A stretch of 64,000 nucleotides of DNA from Schizochytrium sp. TIO01 (lineage: Eukaryota > Sar > Bigyra > Thraustochytrida > Thraustochytriidae): the NCBI GenBank assembly GCA_004764695.1, contig SMSO01000031.1, positions 3,395,048 to 3,459,047 of the forward strand, in the 5' to 3' direction. Within the stretch, counting starts at the first letter, position 1. Each line of letters starts with the position of its first letter. Under the pieces are notes generated by a model, which did no database searches, was not told where the DNA came from, and saw nothing but the letters and a program-made list of their open reading frames with translations. The position numbers and the translations under genes are program-made. Of the stretch, positions 9,795-21,173 are shown in pieces.

Positions 9795-11141
9795 TTATTT
9801 TGAAAAAGTGACACTTAGTCTGCGTGCATTACTAGCTAACGATGACAAGTAGCCAAGATGGCGTTCAGCCTGAGATGCGAGAATAAGCAACATAGACCAC
9901 ACAAGTAGGATAAATGGAGCATCACTATCTTTATCATCGAAAAAGCTGCTGGTTGGTCGAACCACCAACAGCATTTGGGCATCGGCACCATCAACTGAAA
10001 TCGTTTGCTGAATATTGCCGAATTCACCGCCAACATCGTCCGGCTTCAGGCTTGCAAAAGACTCGGTTAATTCTAAAGGATCATCTACATCATATGAATA
10101 ATACGCCAGAAATTGCTCTCCTTCTGCTGCGAGAGCATCAAAAAGGAAAATATCCAAATTATTCAACTCTGATGTTCCAAAAATGTCCATGGCGGCATTC
10201 AATAACTTGTTTGCTTTATAGACTCCATTGACACTTCCAACAGGTAGCCCGGTGTCCGATTCATTCAAAAAAACATAATGCCCGTTGGCCGAATCTTCAT
10301 ACAGCGCTTTCCAAACAAGGAAAGCGTACTCTTGTGTATCACTCTGGACTAATTGGATTCGTCGAGTGAAAACTGCTTCCCCAGTTGCGACGGCTTTTTC
10401 CCATGCTTCCTTTCGTGTAGCACTCGAAGCCAAGTTAAAGCCAAGAACACCAGCATTAGTTTCGAAAGGCTCGATATAGTCGACCACCACGTATGTGTCA
10501 GACTCAGGTGAAGAAGTGAGTGTATTGTTCACGCGTTCCACGATTGAATAATGTCCAAGAGAACACAAAGTTGCAAGACTTGACCTGCATGTGCTAGTCT
10601 CTAAATCGTACACTGTACCATTGCAACAATCACTTAGGAGCTGTTTTGCATCCTCTCTGGACTCAAAAGCTTCACGATTCTCATTTCGGACATAAGGAAT
10701 TAGTGACATCCCACTTAAAGTCTCTAAAGTTGGCTCAAATGCCGGACTCTTAACGAACCTCCGAAAACCTGCACGAGATATGTTTGGCTCCAGCCCCCAT
10801 AGATTTGCTACCTGACTCTGGATTGCAAGATCTTTCTGTAGGCGCATGTCAAACACTTTAGCCATGGCGAAGACAGTATTTGTTAAAGCATTCAGCGAGA
10901 TCTGCCTTTCACCATCTACTGCATAGAAATACCGATAGATGGCAATGCCAATCGTTATTAGGACGACAGCCGCAGACCATTTGTAGTAATTTTTTATTCG
11001 CAAGTACGCTAGCCTCGAATAGGCATTCAGGAAGACATGGAAAATGTTCTTATTTGTCGTATTGTCACGTGCTGTTTCTACTTCTCCACTTGAGCGTGCT
11101 TGTGCAGCTTTCGCAGATGGCACAATTTTGGCGTGAGACAT
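9795..11141 (-). CDS. CHASE-domain membrane protein without a cytoplasmic effector
   Basis: A 448-residue protein with a short basic N-terminal tail, a membrane helix at about residues 56-72, a large extracytoplasmic region (about 80-395) and a second membrane helix at about 404-422, then only about 25 residues. The loop carries CHASE-like features: VANLWGLEPNISRAGFRRFV near residue 112, and LSGMSLIPYVRNENREAFE, matching the 'F..F........l..l.wiP.V...eR..fE' pattern. Known CHASE proteins sense small molecules such as cytokinins and pass the signal to histidine kinase, cyclase or phosphodiesterase domains. None is present here, and no donor site near the stop suggests a missing exon. It may act as a co-receptor or sink. 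The ligand is unknown. Confidence 0.7.
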   Translation of the reverse strand: MSHAKIVPSAKAAQARSSGEVETARDNTTNKNIFHVFLNAYSRLAYLRIKNYYKWSAAVVLITIGIAIYRYFYAVDGERQISLNALTNTVFAMAKVFDMRLQKDLAIQSQVANLWGLEPNISRAGFRRFVKSPAFEPTLETLSGMSLIPYVRNENREAFESREDAKQLLSDCCNGTVYDLETSTCRSSLATLCSLGHYSIVERVNNTLTSSPESDTYVVVDYIEPFETNAGVLGFNLASSATRKEAWEKAVATGEAVFTRRIQLVQSDTQEYAFLVWKALYEDSANGHYVFLNESDTGLPVGSVNGVYKANKLLNAAMDIFGTSELNNLDIFLFDALAAEGEQFLAYYSYDVDDPLELTESFASLKPDDVGGEFGNIQQTISVDGADAQMLLVVRPTSSFFDDKDSDAPFILLVWSMLLILASQAERHLGYLSSLASNARRLSVTFSK

Positions 11142-12599
11142 TGTTCCTACCTATGAAACACGCAGGCGCCTGAACTTTTCCAATCTAGCTGGTCTAATCA
11201 GCAACTATTTAATATGTAACCATGTACCTACGAAAGATATGGAACTGGTTGATCTAAGGTTTGTAGATTTCTAAAATATAGCGTCTGATGTGTATACAGT
11301 TTAAAAGTGAGCTCAGACTGATCAGCTGCAACGCCTATACTATTTTTTTTTTAAAGCAGAGGGTACAACGTTCACTGTGGTCTACTTTGTTTAGTTATAA
11401 CTTGTGAGCAGTTAAGTAGCATATATATCCGTTTATACTTTCCAATCACCAACAAAATTGTGAACCTATAAAAGAAAGACAAACCGAAAACGTTGTATAG
11501 CTCGTTTATCAGCATGTTGCTTGCACAAGAAATACGCCACGATAGAACTTTAAATTTTTAGCTGAGATCTTCTTCCGCTTGTTTTTAAAAAATGGAACGG
11601 ATCTTTGCACGATTTCTCAATGACCTTTCCACTTTCAGCAGGTTCAATGTGTGCATGCTTACAGACTCGTTGCAATACCGACTAGGGAGACTTATCTCTT
11701 CTTTGTTGTACTTACATATAACTAGCTTCATGTGTTCACGGTGTCCAATCCTTCATTACTTCTTTCTTTCTGTCTTTCTTTCTTTTTTAATCGTTATGCT
11801 TACTTTGCAAAAAGCTATGAACTTTGTTACATTTTAAAATTAATATTACTTATAATATTTTCCAAAATTACATCACCTTTCAATAACAACGTATGCCTTT
11901 ACCTTTCACGGATACACAAACGGCAAACAAGCCTACTATAGTTTATACTTCTTCTACCTGTGTAGCCATGAAAAGATGGAACTGTGAATATACAGCTTAT
12001 TTTATAACTTTCTAGAGAAGCTTGAAATGCTTGCTGTCTAATCTAGCTTATCCACTTATGATGGAGAACCACAAAATTACTAATAAGGAAATTATAGTAC
12101 AGAGTTTTCTTTTGTTGACTATTTGCTAATTCAATCTATAACTTGGATGTCAAACAGACTTGGCAGGATGCATAAAAAACTTGTTTCATTTATCTTTTTT
12201 TCTTCTTCCTTTTCTTAAAATTAAAAATTGAACTGGCAGGCCAAATGCCCAAATATGATATTTGGGTGAACAAACAGACCTCTGAGTGTCACTAGTCTTT
12301 ATTTTAAAAAGACACTGTTTCTAGCGCTGGGGGAAAGCTGAATCGTCTCTCCAAAAAATAGATCAGGTTTAAAAATTGTTTCGTTATTCGTAAGTTTGAA
12401 TCATTTTAAGATGTTGTGAACGTGCTGTGCATGTTTTCTTACATCGATCAAGGTTGCATATATATTACCTTCTTATGTCCACTAGTCATTATTGTTATGA
12501 TACCCCATGCCTTAGTCAGAACCTATAGTAAGAATTCCAAAATACCTTTTTTCTGATTTTTTCTTGTTTTAATATTGCAATTCTTGCTGCAAGACTAAT
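11142..12599. other. Gene-free AT-rich interval
   Basis: About 1.45 kb between the divergent CHASE gene and the 3' end of PNPase. Open frames are short and T-rich (for example 11592-11837), without recognisable features. I see no gene, tRNA or long repeat. Confidence 0.6.
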
Positions 12600-14739
12600 C
12601 TACAAAATGAGGCCCTTTTGTTGCAAAAGTTTCCAAGCGCCTGGGATCTTATTCTTGTTAGGCGCAAAAACTGTGAGCACTCTATTATCCTCATCTACCT
12701 CAAAATAGACATTTAGGCTATCTTCAATTTCTTGAATAGTATCAAGATCGGATCCTGCAAGTACGTCTCGAGATATTCTCATACGACGAATCACCCAATG
12801 ATCTGCTTTCAGGGTAGGTCGTGGTCCTGATAATCCCGAATCCTTACACATACGACTAATTAAATGTTTGTGGGCCTCTTGAGCGGCTTCAAAGGCCATC
12901 TTAATCATGTTACTTGAAATAGACGGATGTTTGATGTCAAGTTGCAACGCGGTGAAGCCTTCAGTGGTCCCGCAAAGCTTAAAGTCCATCCCACCAAAGT
13001 GGTCTTCCATGCCAAGAATGTCCACAGGAGTGCAAAACTCAGATGTATTATCTGGATCAATGAAGAGACCAATAGAGACTCCCGTTGCTGGTCTCGAAAT
13101 CGGGACGCCAGCGTCCATCAAAGCAAGGCTGGCCCCTGAGACTGTCGCCATAGAAGAGGAGCCATCCGATGCAGTAACCTCGGAGCCAATATGAATTGCA
13201 AAAGGGTAGGAATTTTTGTCTTCAAAAATAGGAGCAAGAATTGGGAAGAACACCCCGTTCAGCTAGATTTCCGTGACCTACCATTCGACGATTAAGACCC
13301 CACGCACGGCCCGTGCGTCCAACACAATACGGCGGGAAATCATATTGCAACATAGCACGTCGTTCACGAACCTTTTCTAAAGTAGGATGAATGCGTTTCT
13401 GCATTCGAGCAGGACCAACTGTTGCAGAACAGAGCACCTGGGTACCTCCACGAGAAAATATAGCAGAGCCATGGACAGCAGGGAGGACCTCTACATCAGC
13501 CTTTACATCACGTATAGTACTCAAAAAGCGACCATCCATACGCATCGGGCTCTCCTTACCACTGTGACCACAGATATTACGAGCAATGCCATCACGCAAC
13601 GCATCATGGATTGCGATATTCTGTAGAAAGCTGAGATTAGTGGGACTGTCAGGAACCTTCGTTTTCTCGCAAGCTTTAGTAAGGCGCTCGCTCGCCACTT
13701 TCCAAAAGGCTGCTTGTGCTTTTCCACGCAAAGCCTTGCTTCTCTGGGGCTTGCTGAACAGCGCACCGACGAGGTCATGCACACAAGATTCAGCTAGACC
13801 TCGGAGCTCTACGGAAGGCTGCAAAATTTTGACCTGTGCATCAGGAGGCTGGGCAAATGCTATGAGATCTTTCTGTGCCTGCACGCTTGCCTTTATCTCA
13901 GGTTGTACATGAGCAATAGCATCCATCATAGTTTCGCCAGCCAGCTCCCGAGATGATCCTTCTAGCATCGTAATTTTATCTTTATCTCCCAAACCGGACA
14001 CAATCAGATTCAACCATGCTTTAGAGGCATCATGATGATCCTGGGAAGCACTATTAATATGCAAAATAGTTGCTTCAGACGATGTTACATCCTGGAGAAT
14101 GGCAGAAGGCTCTGACATAGCTGAGATTCGTGCGGCCCCAACCGGCCCATTCCATCCAGGAATGTTCGCAAGATGAACAGCAGCAGATGCGGCATTTATG
14201 GCCACAATCGTTGGGTCGTGCTTCCCGTCAAAGGACCATACCGTACAAATAATTTGAAGTTCGTTTTGCATGCCCTCTGGAAAAAGAGGCCGTAATGATC
14301 TATCGATAGCACGAGCTGCAAGAATGTCTGACTCCCGGTTTGGTTGCTCTCGGCGAGTGAAAGTACGTACAATTTTACCTGCAGCAGAAGCGTTCTCACG
14401 ATACTCCACGGTGAGTGGGAAGAAGCTTTCTGGCGATTCCATCGCAGGGCCAATAACGCATGTTGCCTGCACGACGGTCTCTCCTTGCTGAGCCAGCACA
14501 GCGCCAGAAGCCTGTACACCTAGCGCAGGATCGAAAGCTCGAAACTTCAGTGGTGCGAGATCTGACCTAGAGATTGCCTCCACTTGAATAGGACGCCGTT
14601 CAAGCTTTGAGGCAGCTCCTTGGCCGTGAGCAAAGCCTCGAGGTCGCAATGAAGCCAGAAAGAAACCTGGAGAATGTTGTACAAGTGCTGGGGATGGCAG
14701 CCGCCATAGCTCTGATGACCTCCAAAGAGCCCGCATCAC
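12600..14739 (-). CDS. PNPT1: Mitochondrial polyribonucleotide nucleotidyltransferase (PNPase), frame broken once
   Basis: A phosphorolytic 3'-5' exoribonuclease of mitochondria or plastids. The first 40 residues are Arg/Ala/Ser/Leu-rich and lack acidic residues, as in a mitochondrial presequence. RNase PH domain 1 is recognised by TFTRREQPNRESDILAARAI and SLRPLFPEGM. The helical linker follows, then RNase PH domain 2 from about residue 405 (MRMDGR, FSRGGTQVLCSATVG, YDFPPYCVGRTGR, MVGHGNLAER). Right after LAER the frame shifts by +1 at a G4 run (minus strand of 13253-13256). The downstream frame (12600-13253) continues FFPILAP, GSSSMATVSGASLALMDAGV and PATGVSIGLF, the domain 2 core. The C-terminus has a degenerate KH-like segment and no S1 domain. 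Total is about 710 residues, near the bacterial length. The shift may be a sequencing error, a real lesion or recoding. Confidence 0.85.
13253..13256 (-). other. Frameshift point in PNPase (G4 run)
   Basis: The upstream frame stops at 13222 shortly after the conserved GHGNLAER block. The downstream frame opens only at about 13264 and continues with the expected family sequence. A one-base difference in the GGGG run reconciles them. No GT-AG pair fits in this window without deleting conserved residues. Confidence 0.8.
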
Positions 14740-17216
14740 TCCAGGGGTCCTGGGGATTGTGTTGTGAGATTAATAGTTCAAAGGGCTTTTGCAAGTGGCC
14801 TACAACCAAAGAAATGACAGGCAATTCCAATGTATTAGCCTTCCTAGGAGTATAGTATATACCTACTACCATGGCTGAACTTGGAAGAAACCCAAAAGGA
14901 GCTAAATTTATCATAGGTCGTGCTTTGCCTCGTCTTACTCAGCATTAATACACTGCGCGCTTTCCTGAGTGTCTACCAGTTCGTTACCAAGCTCAGAAAA
15001 CGAAGTTCTTCAAGCTGCCTAGATTGTTCGGATACATCTGTGTTTCATTATCTCTTTTGTTCTTTTCCCCCAAAAATCACCATGGTAGGTGCCTAATGCT
15101 AATCCAAGCGCATTAGATAGGTTTCTCCTAACCAATTCAGCAATTGATCAGAACATAGTGATACACAATTAATTTAAAACATAAGACATATAGTTGATGG
15201 TTGATGGTCCAAGAGTAAGCCTTGCGGAGTGGTGCAACTTCAGACGGCCCTAAGTTATACAAATTTTGGGCGAAACTTACGTAAGACCAGTTGCCATGTC
15301 CTGCGTTTGAACCTAACATTGAAATGTAAATATAAAAGTTGATACAAAGAACTGTGTTCGGAATATGACCTGATTATATTCTGTAAAAAGTTGTCTAAAT
15401 AAATCGTCACAATATATTGCTATCCTGCTCCGGCAGATAGTTTGTTATTAGCAGTGCTTAAGGTCAGAACTTAATTGTATAACTTCTTCAGACTGCAAAA
15501 AAAGCAGACGTTGTAAATTTGTTCTCGGAACAATGTCTTGAAAAAGTCATTATAATTTGGTTTTGCATTATTGAGTCAAACCATTTTAAGGTTGCGAAAC
15601 AGCTCATGCTCGTTGGTAGTGATAAGGTGCATCTAGATGCCAGAAGTAAAGAACAATACTGTTTTTCAGATCTATTATTAGAGGTAACTTGGGCTTGATC
15701 CTTTTTGGTTTGAAAGATGGAACTTGCGTCATCAAATAATATGGTACCATGATACCATCCTCTGCCTTGTTTAGACAAGTGATTGCTTGGCTTGAGTTCT
15801 CACTCCAACTAGTGAGAGATATTGCATTTCTCCGAATTCAATTCAAAAGGTATTGCATAGTAATAAATTATACAGGGTTATTGACATCTCTCTTACCTTT
15901 TCGTTTTTAAATTTTGTTTCATGCAACTAACTAGACACCTAGAAGCATACGGAGTCTAGTAGGAGGCCGGATTGTGCCTAAATCTTGCCAGGAAGTCTGT
16001 AGACTGGTATCTAAATTTCGTTGTTGTTGTTTTTGTTTTTAGTAGGAGAGGAACAAAGGTCACGTTAAGCAAACATATTTCTCGGATCTTTGGAAGAAAG
16101 AAAAACGAGAAGACCACGAGAAGAAAGCCAAGATCTGGGCAAAAGCAAGGAAGTTTGTCTTGAGCTACAGAAAGCCATGGTTAAGATAGCTTCCAAAAGG
16201 AAATCCAGGAGGATGCCTCTATGAATTCACAATTTTTGTATTACATCAACTATCTTTCGGATATTCTCTGTGCTTTCCGTTAAAACATCAAGATATTTAT
16301 GATAATCATTTGTCATGGGTTGAATGACAAGAGTCTTAAGAGTTACCTCATCCTAAGTCTTTAGTTATAAGAACATTTGGAACTGTTTTTATTATCAATA
16401 TAGCCGTTGTGTAATTTTTATTTTAAAACTTAGTCATCTCAAAATAGTAAGTAATCTTTATGCAAGGTACACATGCATAGTATTTCATCGCAACAGGCAA
16501 CTGAAATAACTGTCTGTTAGTACTCTTTACACTTCGTTGGAATAAAATAAAGCGAATTACAGAAGATGATTTAGATATTATGCTTATTGCAAATGGACGT
16601 ACATGCCACCAGAAACAGCAAATGAGAACAGGGTGTGCAGTGGTGGCGAAAGAATGCGAACCAGCTTTTCTAAAAATAATATTACTTGCCGTTCCACCAG
16701 GATTTAAGTTTAATTAAAGAAATCAAAGAGGTATACTAATCCCTCATCTTGCTTATTCTTAGGTAACTTGGCTTCAACCAACAAAAAAATACACATCGAA
16801 TCATAGGAAGGCTGGGCAAGCTAGGCAAAGAGGATTGATCTTCCTAAGACCAGCTTGCTCCAAGGCGAGTGCATCACTCGTGCTCAGGTTCTTCGTCAGT
16901 GCTCAAAGTAGGTCAGTGTCGTTGGTTCACTCTCTCAGATATTAACTTTAGGCCTGGCAAGGGAAGAGGTAAAGGCTATCTTAAGCACCTAGTGAGTCTT
17001 TTGGTTTGAGTCAGACAACAATACGCAACGAGTTTGCTTCGTCCTGCTTTGGTCGCCCTTGTTTACTTGCTGTGGCTATCAAACCTGAATAAACCAAAGA
17101 AAAGCCTTTCAAACACTCATCTGCCCCTGGATGAGGAGCACCATTGTAGACGAACACTCTGCGTAAAGCTGCGACCTGGGAATATTTGCGCAACTCTGCT
17201 AAGTGCATTTTAAAGA
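14740..17216. other. Long interval without a firm gene
   Basis: About 2.5 kb of AT-rich sequence between PNPase (-) and the potassium channel (+). Possible coding fragments are a plus-strand terminal exon near 16046-16186, a Met-initiated 25-codon stretch at 14871, and a 65-codon minus frame at 17011-17208. None joins into a recognisable gene. No tRNA-like fold or long repeat was seen. Confidence 0.55.
16046..16186 (+). CDS. Possible terminal exon of an unrecognised gene
   Basis: After a strong pyrimidine-rich acceptor (T/G-rich tract ending TTTTTAGTAG) the plus strand is open for about 46 codons. The composition is strikingly protein-like: VKQTYFSDLWKKEKREDHEK, then AKIWAKARKFVLSYRKPWLR and a stop. 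A preceding candidate exon at 15935-16006 follows a good branch-point and acceptor (CTAACTAG) and would end at a GTATCT donor, but the intervening 39 bp would be a very short intron. No start exon was found. The charged, Trp/Arg-rich tail resembles small mitochondrial proteins, but I do not recognise a family. Confidence 0.25.
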
Positions 17217-20200
17217 ATGGATCTAGGCAATACTTCATACGCAGAATTCTCCCAAAGTCCAGAATCCCTCGCTCTTCGTGATTTACGAGGACAGAACTCA
17301 GTTGTTGGTCAACGAAGAAGCAGACGCAATTCGATCTACCAAAGTGAAGAGCCGCAACCCTCCGCTACTGTCACAGGTAGACGAAAACGAAGGTCTAAAG
17401 GAAATAATAATCTAGAAGGAAATGGTGATCAATCAAACAAGAAGTCAGGATCTCAAATATACCCAGCATCAATAGACCAAGGTAGTGATGCAATTGCTTT
17501 GAGCGATGGCAAGCCACCATTTAGTACAGATTATAATGGTTCGTTGCGAGGCCTTGTTAATTCCATCGGTAATTTAGTACTCTTCAGGAGGCATGGTACT
17601 GATCGATTGCGTTTTCGTCGCTGGCTACAAAGAATAATGGTTAGCACATGGGTCGGCTTCTTTGTTGACTTCACCAACATTATTCTTTCAGGAGTGTCAT
17701 GTATTTTATATGTGTGGGAAACATATGACGATGAACGTAAGCAACTGTTTGAGACCATTGATACTGCATTCTGTGCATTTTTTGGATTGGACTATATTCT
17801 ACGAGTTTTTCTAGCGGACGACCGGTTGAAGTATATTCGAAGCCCAATGGCATCGATCGATCTACTTACTCTGGTTCCCGTGATTTTTGCTTTCGTTAAC
17901 ATTGGCGCTGAATTTATGCTTGCATATCAGCTCATCCGTGTCTTGCGAGTATTGAGAATTGTCAGAATTAATCGTTTCATTCTACAGAATACGACATCCG
18001 AAGTAAGCCAGCAAATAACGTTGCTTGTCACGACAGTCATCACTGCGGGCTTCTTCTGTGCAGGACTAGTTCATATATTTGAGAACAACTATCGAGAGTC
18101 GCACCTTTTAGCAACACTCCAATTTCATGAAGCACTGTGTAAGTTATCCCACTCATGTTGATCCTCTTGAACATTACGATAGGATTCTCTGTGTAAGTAC
18201 TAACCTGGGAATTAATTGCTTTTTCAAACCCGAAACAAAATATGCTGGAGAACAGATTTCGTCGTTGTGACAATCTCCACTGTCGGATATGGTGATATCA
18301 ATCCCGAAAGTGATCTGTCCAAGCTTGCTGTTACAATCCTTATTTGCGCTGCCTTGGTGTATATTCCTAAGAGCACCAATCATCTGGTGACATTAATGTC
18401 TTCTCGCTCTATCTATGCACGAAATCGTTTCAATCCTGCACCTGGAACAGACTTTGTTGTTGTATGTGGCTCCCTTGATGTCATGGCTGCTCGTGCCTTC
18501 TTGACAGAGCTCTTTCATGAAGACCACGGAAGCGTTGATCTTCAAGCCGTTCTTCTCTGTGAGCAGCTCCCTTCGACAGCAATGGAGAATATGCTGAGAA
18601 CCCAATACAGCATCAATGTAACGTACTTACAAGGTTCTCCTTTGGACCCCAATGACCTACTACGTGCAAGTGTGTTGCGTTGCAAAACTTGTTTCTTACT
18701 ATGCAATAAGTTCACGAACGATGCAGACACTGAAGACGCGGCGACAATTTTGCGAGCCCTTTCAATCAAACGTTTTGTTTTACAGTATACTGGAAAGGAT
18801 ATCCGCACCTGTGTTCAGCTTTTGCGCCTTGAGAATAAGCAACACTTCACCTTGAGCCATGAAATAATGATGAAAGATCACGTATCAAATGATCTAAGCG
18901 ATGACGGGGGTACAGGAACAGGCTTTCAATTTGGAGGCGCAATGGCCTCAAAAATTGGACAACGAATGCATCATAACACATCACTCACAAAATTTAGCTC
19001 TCATGGTAGTGAAGCAAGAAGTGAAGATGATTTGGATAATGCCAATACTTTGAAGACACGCATCCAGCCTTCCTTTCGAGAAGACCCGCTTGTGTGCGTC
19101 AACGAGATTAAAATGAACCTTCTTGCCCAGGCTTGTTTATGCCCTGGAGTAATCACTATGATAGGAAATCTTGTAATGTCTGTTGATGCTCCAGAGAACT
19201 CGGATCAAGGACAAGAATGGCTAGAAGAGTACAACGAGGGGAGCGAATTTGAGATTTACCGTACAAAGTTGTCTCATATTTTTCGTAATGTTCCATTTTC
19301 CAAAGCATCTCAGCTTGTTCATTCAGCAACAGGAGCTCTTATGTTCGCCTTGGAGCTCAATTGCGCTGGTCTTTCCAGAGTAATCATGAATCCTGGTCAT
19401 TTCCTCATCCCAGACATAGATGAATACGATGTCCATTGTTTTGTCATTGCTCAAGATTTGGAGTCTGCAGATCTTGGTGATCTTGATGTAGCATACCGTT
19501 CGTTCACACACACACAGATTAGCTCTGCAAAAAAGGGAGCTCGTTCTTTGAGTCGGTTATACACTGTACAGCGCTCAGATGACCCAAGGCAAGAGCTTGC
19601 ACATCAGATTGTTACAGCAAAAGTACGCCGACATAGCATGCATGAGAGCAGTGGAGGTAAAACAACTGGTAGCGATGTAGCCGCATCTAGTAATGCACTC
19701 CCAACACCAGAAGAAATACGAAGAGCATCATTGTCTGCTTTAAACTCTACAAACGGGGCAAAAGCTAGAGGGTGGGGTATTTTGAAGAACACGTTAGCCA
19801 AAACTAAGGCTGACCAGGCCCCTTCGAATGAGCATCAGATCGATAACTTGCAAGATCCAGATGCAGAGAGTTATTTTACTCTTGATTCGCCCATGCCTTT
19901 AGAGCAAATCACTGTTCAGACCTCACTCAATCGAGACTTTCCAAATGTCTCTGGCCATGTTATTATTTGTGGTAATCTCTCGGGACTGTTTATTCTTATA
20001 CGCACTTTGCGTGCTCGACATCTCGCTAAAATGCTCCCTGTTGTTATCCTACATCAGGAACCGTTGCCATTTCACGTGTGGAATCAAATATCTCAATTCC
20101 CCTTAATATATTTTGTCCAAGGATCAGCAACAGAACGGAGAGACTTAAGTCGTGCAGGAGCACAGTTTGCATCACGCGCAATCGTACTTGCAAAGTCTCG

Positions 20201-21173
20201 AGACGCACAAAATGTAGCTGGTGATGAAACAATGAGCGATGCGTATGCAATTTTTGCTCATCAAGGAATTATTGGCCTGAATAAAAACATCCAAATTGTC
20301 ACTGAGCTTATCAACGAGTCCAATGTTGGATTTCTTGATGTTGGTGGAGACAAAAGTTCCGGGGACTGCCTGAAACCACAGCAGCAGCAGTCTTTTTCTG
20401 AGAGACATGTAAACAAGACTGTCGCAAATGCTTCTTATTACACGGCTGTTCAATTCATTGCGGGTATTGTATACTCCCCATCAATGTTAGACACCCTCAT
20501 TTGCCAATCCTTTTACAATCCACATATTACAACAGTATTCCAGCAGCTCATTGCAGGAAAATCAGGAGATGAGCCAATACAGAACCAAGAAGGTTTTCAA
20601 GGTAAGACGGAGGACTTGGTCCAGATAGCCATGCAAAAGCAGTTCGTCCAAGAAGTTGCTCAAAGCCATTTATTCCAAATTCCCGTTCCTAGGGAAATGC
20701 AAGACAGTACTTACGGTGACCTTTTCGAAAGTCTTTCGCAAGATTACGGCATGGTCCCACTAGGCCTACTTCGAGGTGTACATTCACGCTTATCAGATCA
20801 TTACAAAGGAAATCATATCCCATACGTCTTTACAAACCCTCCTCGGAAGACGCGGCTATCACGCGCAGATAAAGTGTTTGTACTTTCCAAAGATGCACCT
20901 AGTAGTAAATTAGCAGGCGTACCTCTTGCGGATCTCTTCGACAATGTATCACAACTTGCGAAAGGCGTAAATAGTGCAAACATTATTCCAAAAAATGATG
21001 TTTCTGCTAAATTATCTGCTAGTGAGATCGATGCCCATACTGTTGAAAAACTCTCAGCAGATATCAAGGAACTTCACGAAGCTATGACTGAAATTAAACG
21101 TGCGCTGGGGCTTCCCCAGGGCATTGCAAGACCATCTATTCAAGAAGAAGAGATCCCACACATTACGATGTAG
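17217..21173 (+). CDS. Voltage-sensor K+ channel with tandem RCK domains (Slo/BK-like), one intron
   Basis: Exon 1 (17217-18138) and exon 2 (18256-21173) join across a 117-bp intron (GTAAGT...CAG) to give 1,279 residues. After a polar N-terminus of about 140 residues come membrane segments S1-S3 (about 143-235), a charged S4 (LIRVLRVLRIVRINRF), S5 and the pore, where FHEAL-Y-FVVVTISTVGYGD spans the splice junction and carries the K+-selective GYG filter. After S6 the first RCK domain starts at FVVVCGSLDVMAARAF, and a second starts near FPNVSGHVIICGNLSGLF. The long cytoplasmic tail and two RCK modules place it in the Slo (KCa1.1)/KCNT group of ion-gated K+ channels at the plasma membrane or an endomembrane. 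I see no obvious Asp-rich calcium bowl, so the gating ion is unclear. Confidence 0.85.
18139..18255 (+). other. Intron inside the potassium channel pore
   Basis: GTAAGT donor and CAG acceptor, 117 bp, phase 1. Removal rebuilds an uninterrupted pore helix and selectivity filter; retention ends the protein after S5. Confidence 0.85.

Noticed and set aside
17011-17208. 65-codon minus frame starting 8 bp from the K+ channel ATG
   Set aside because: Coding-like composition, but starts divergently almost on top of a secure gene start and has no recognisable family; probably antisense chance.
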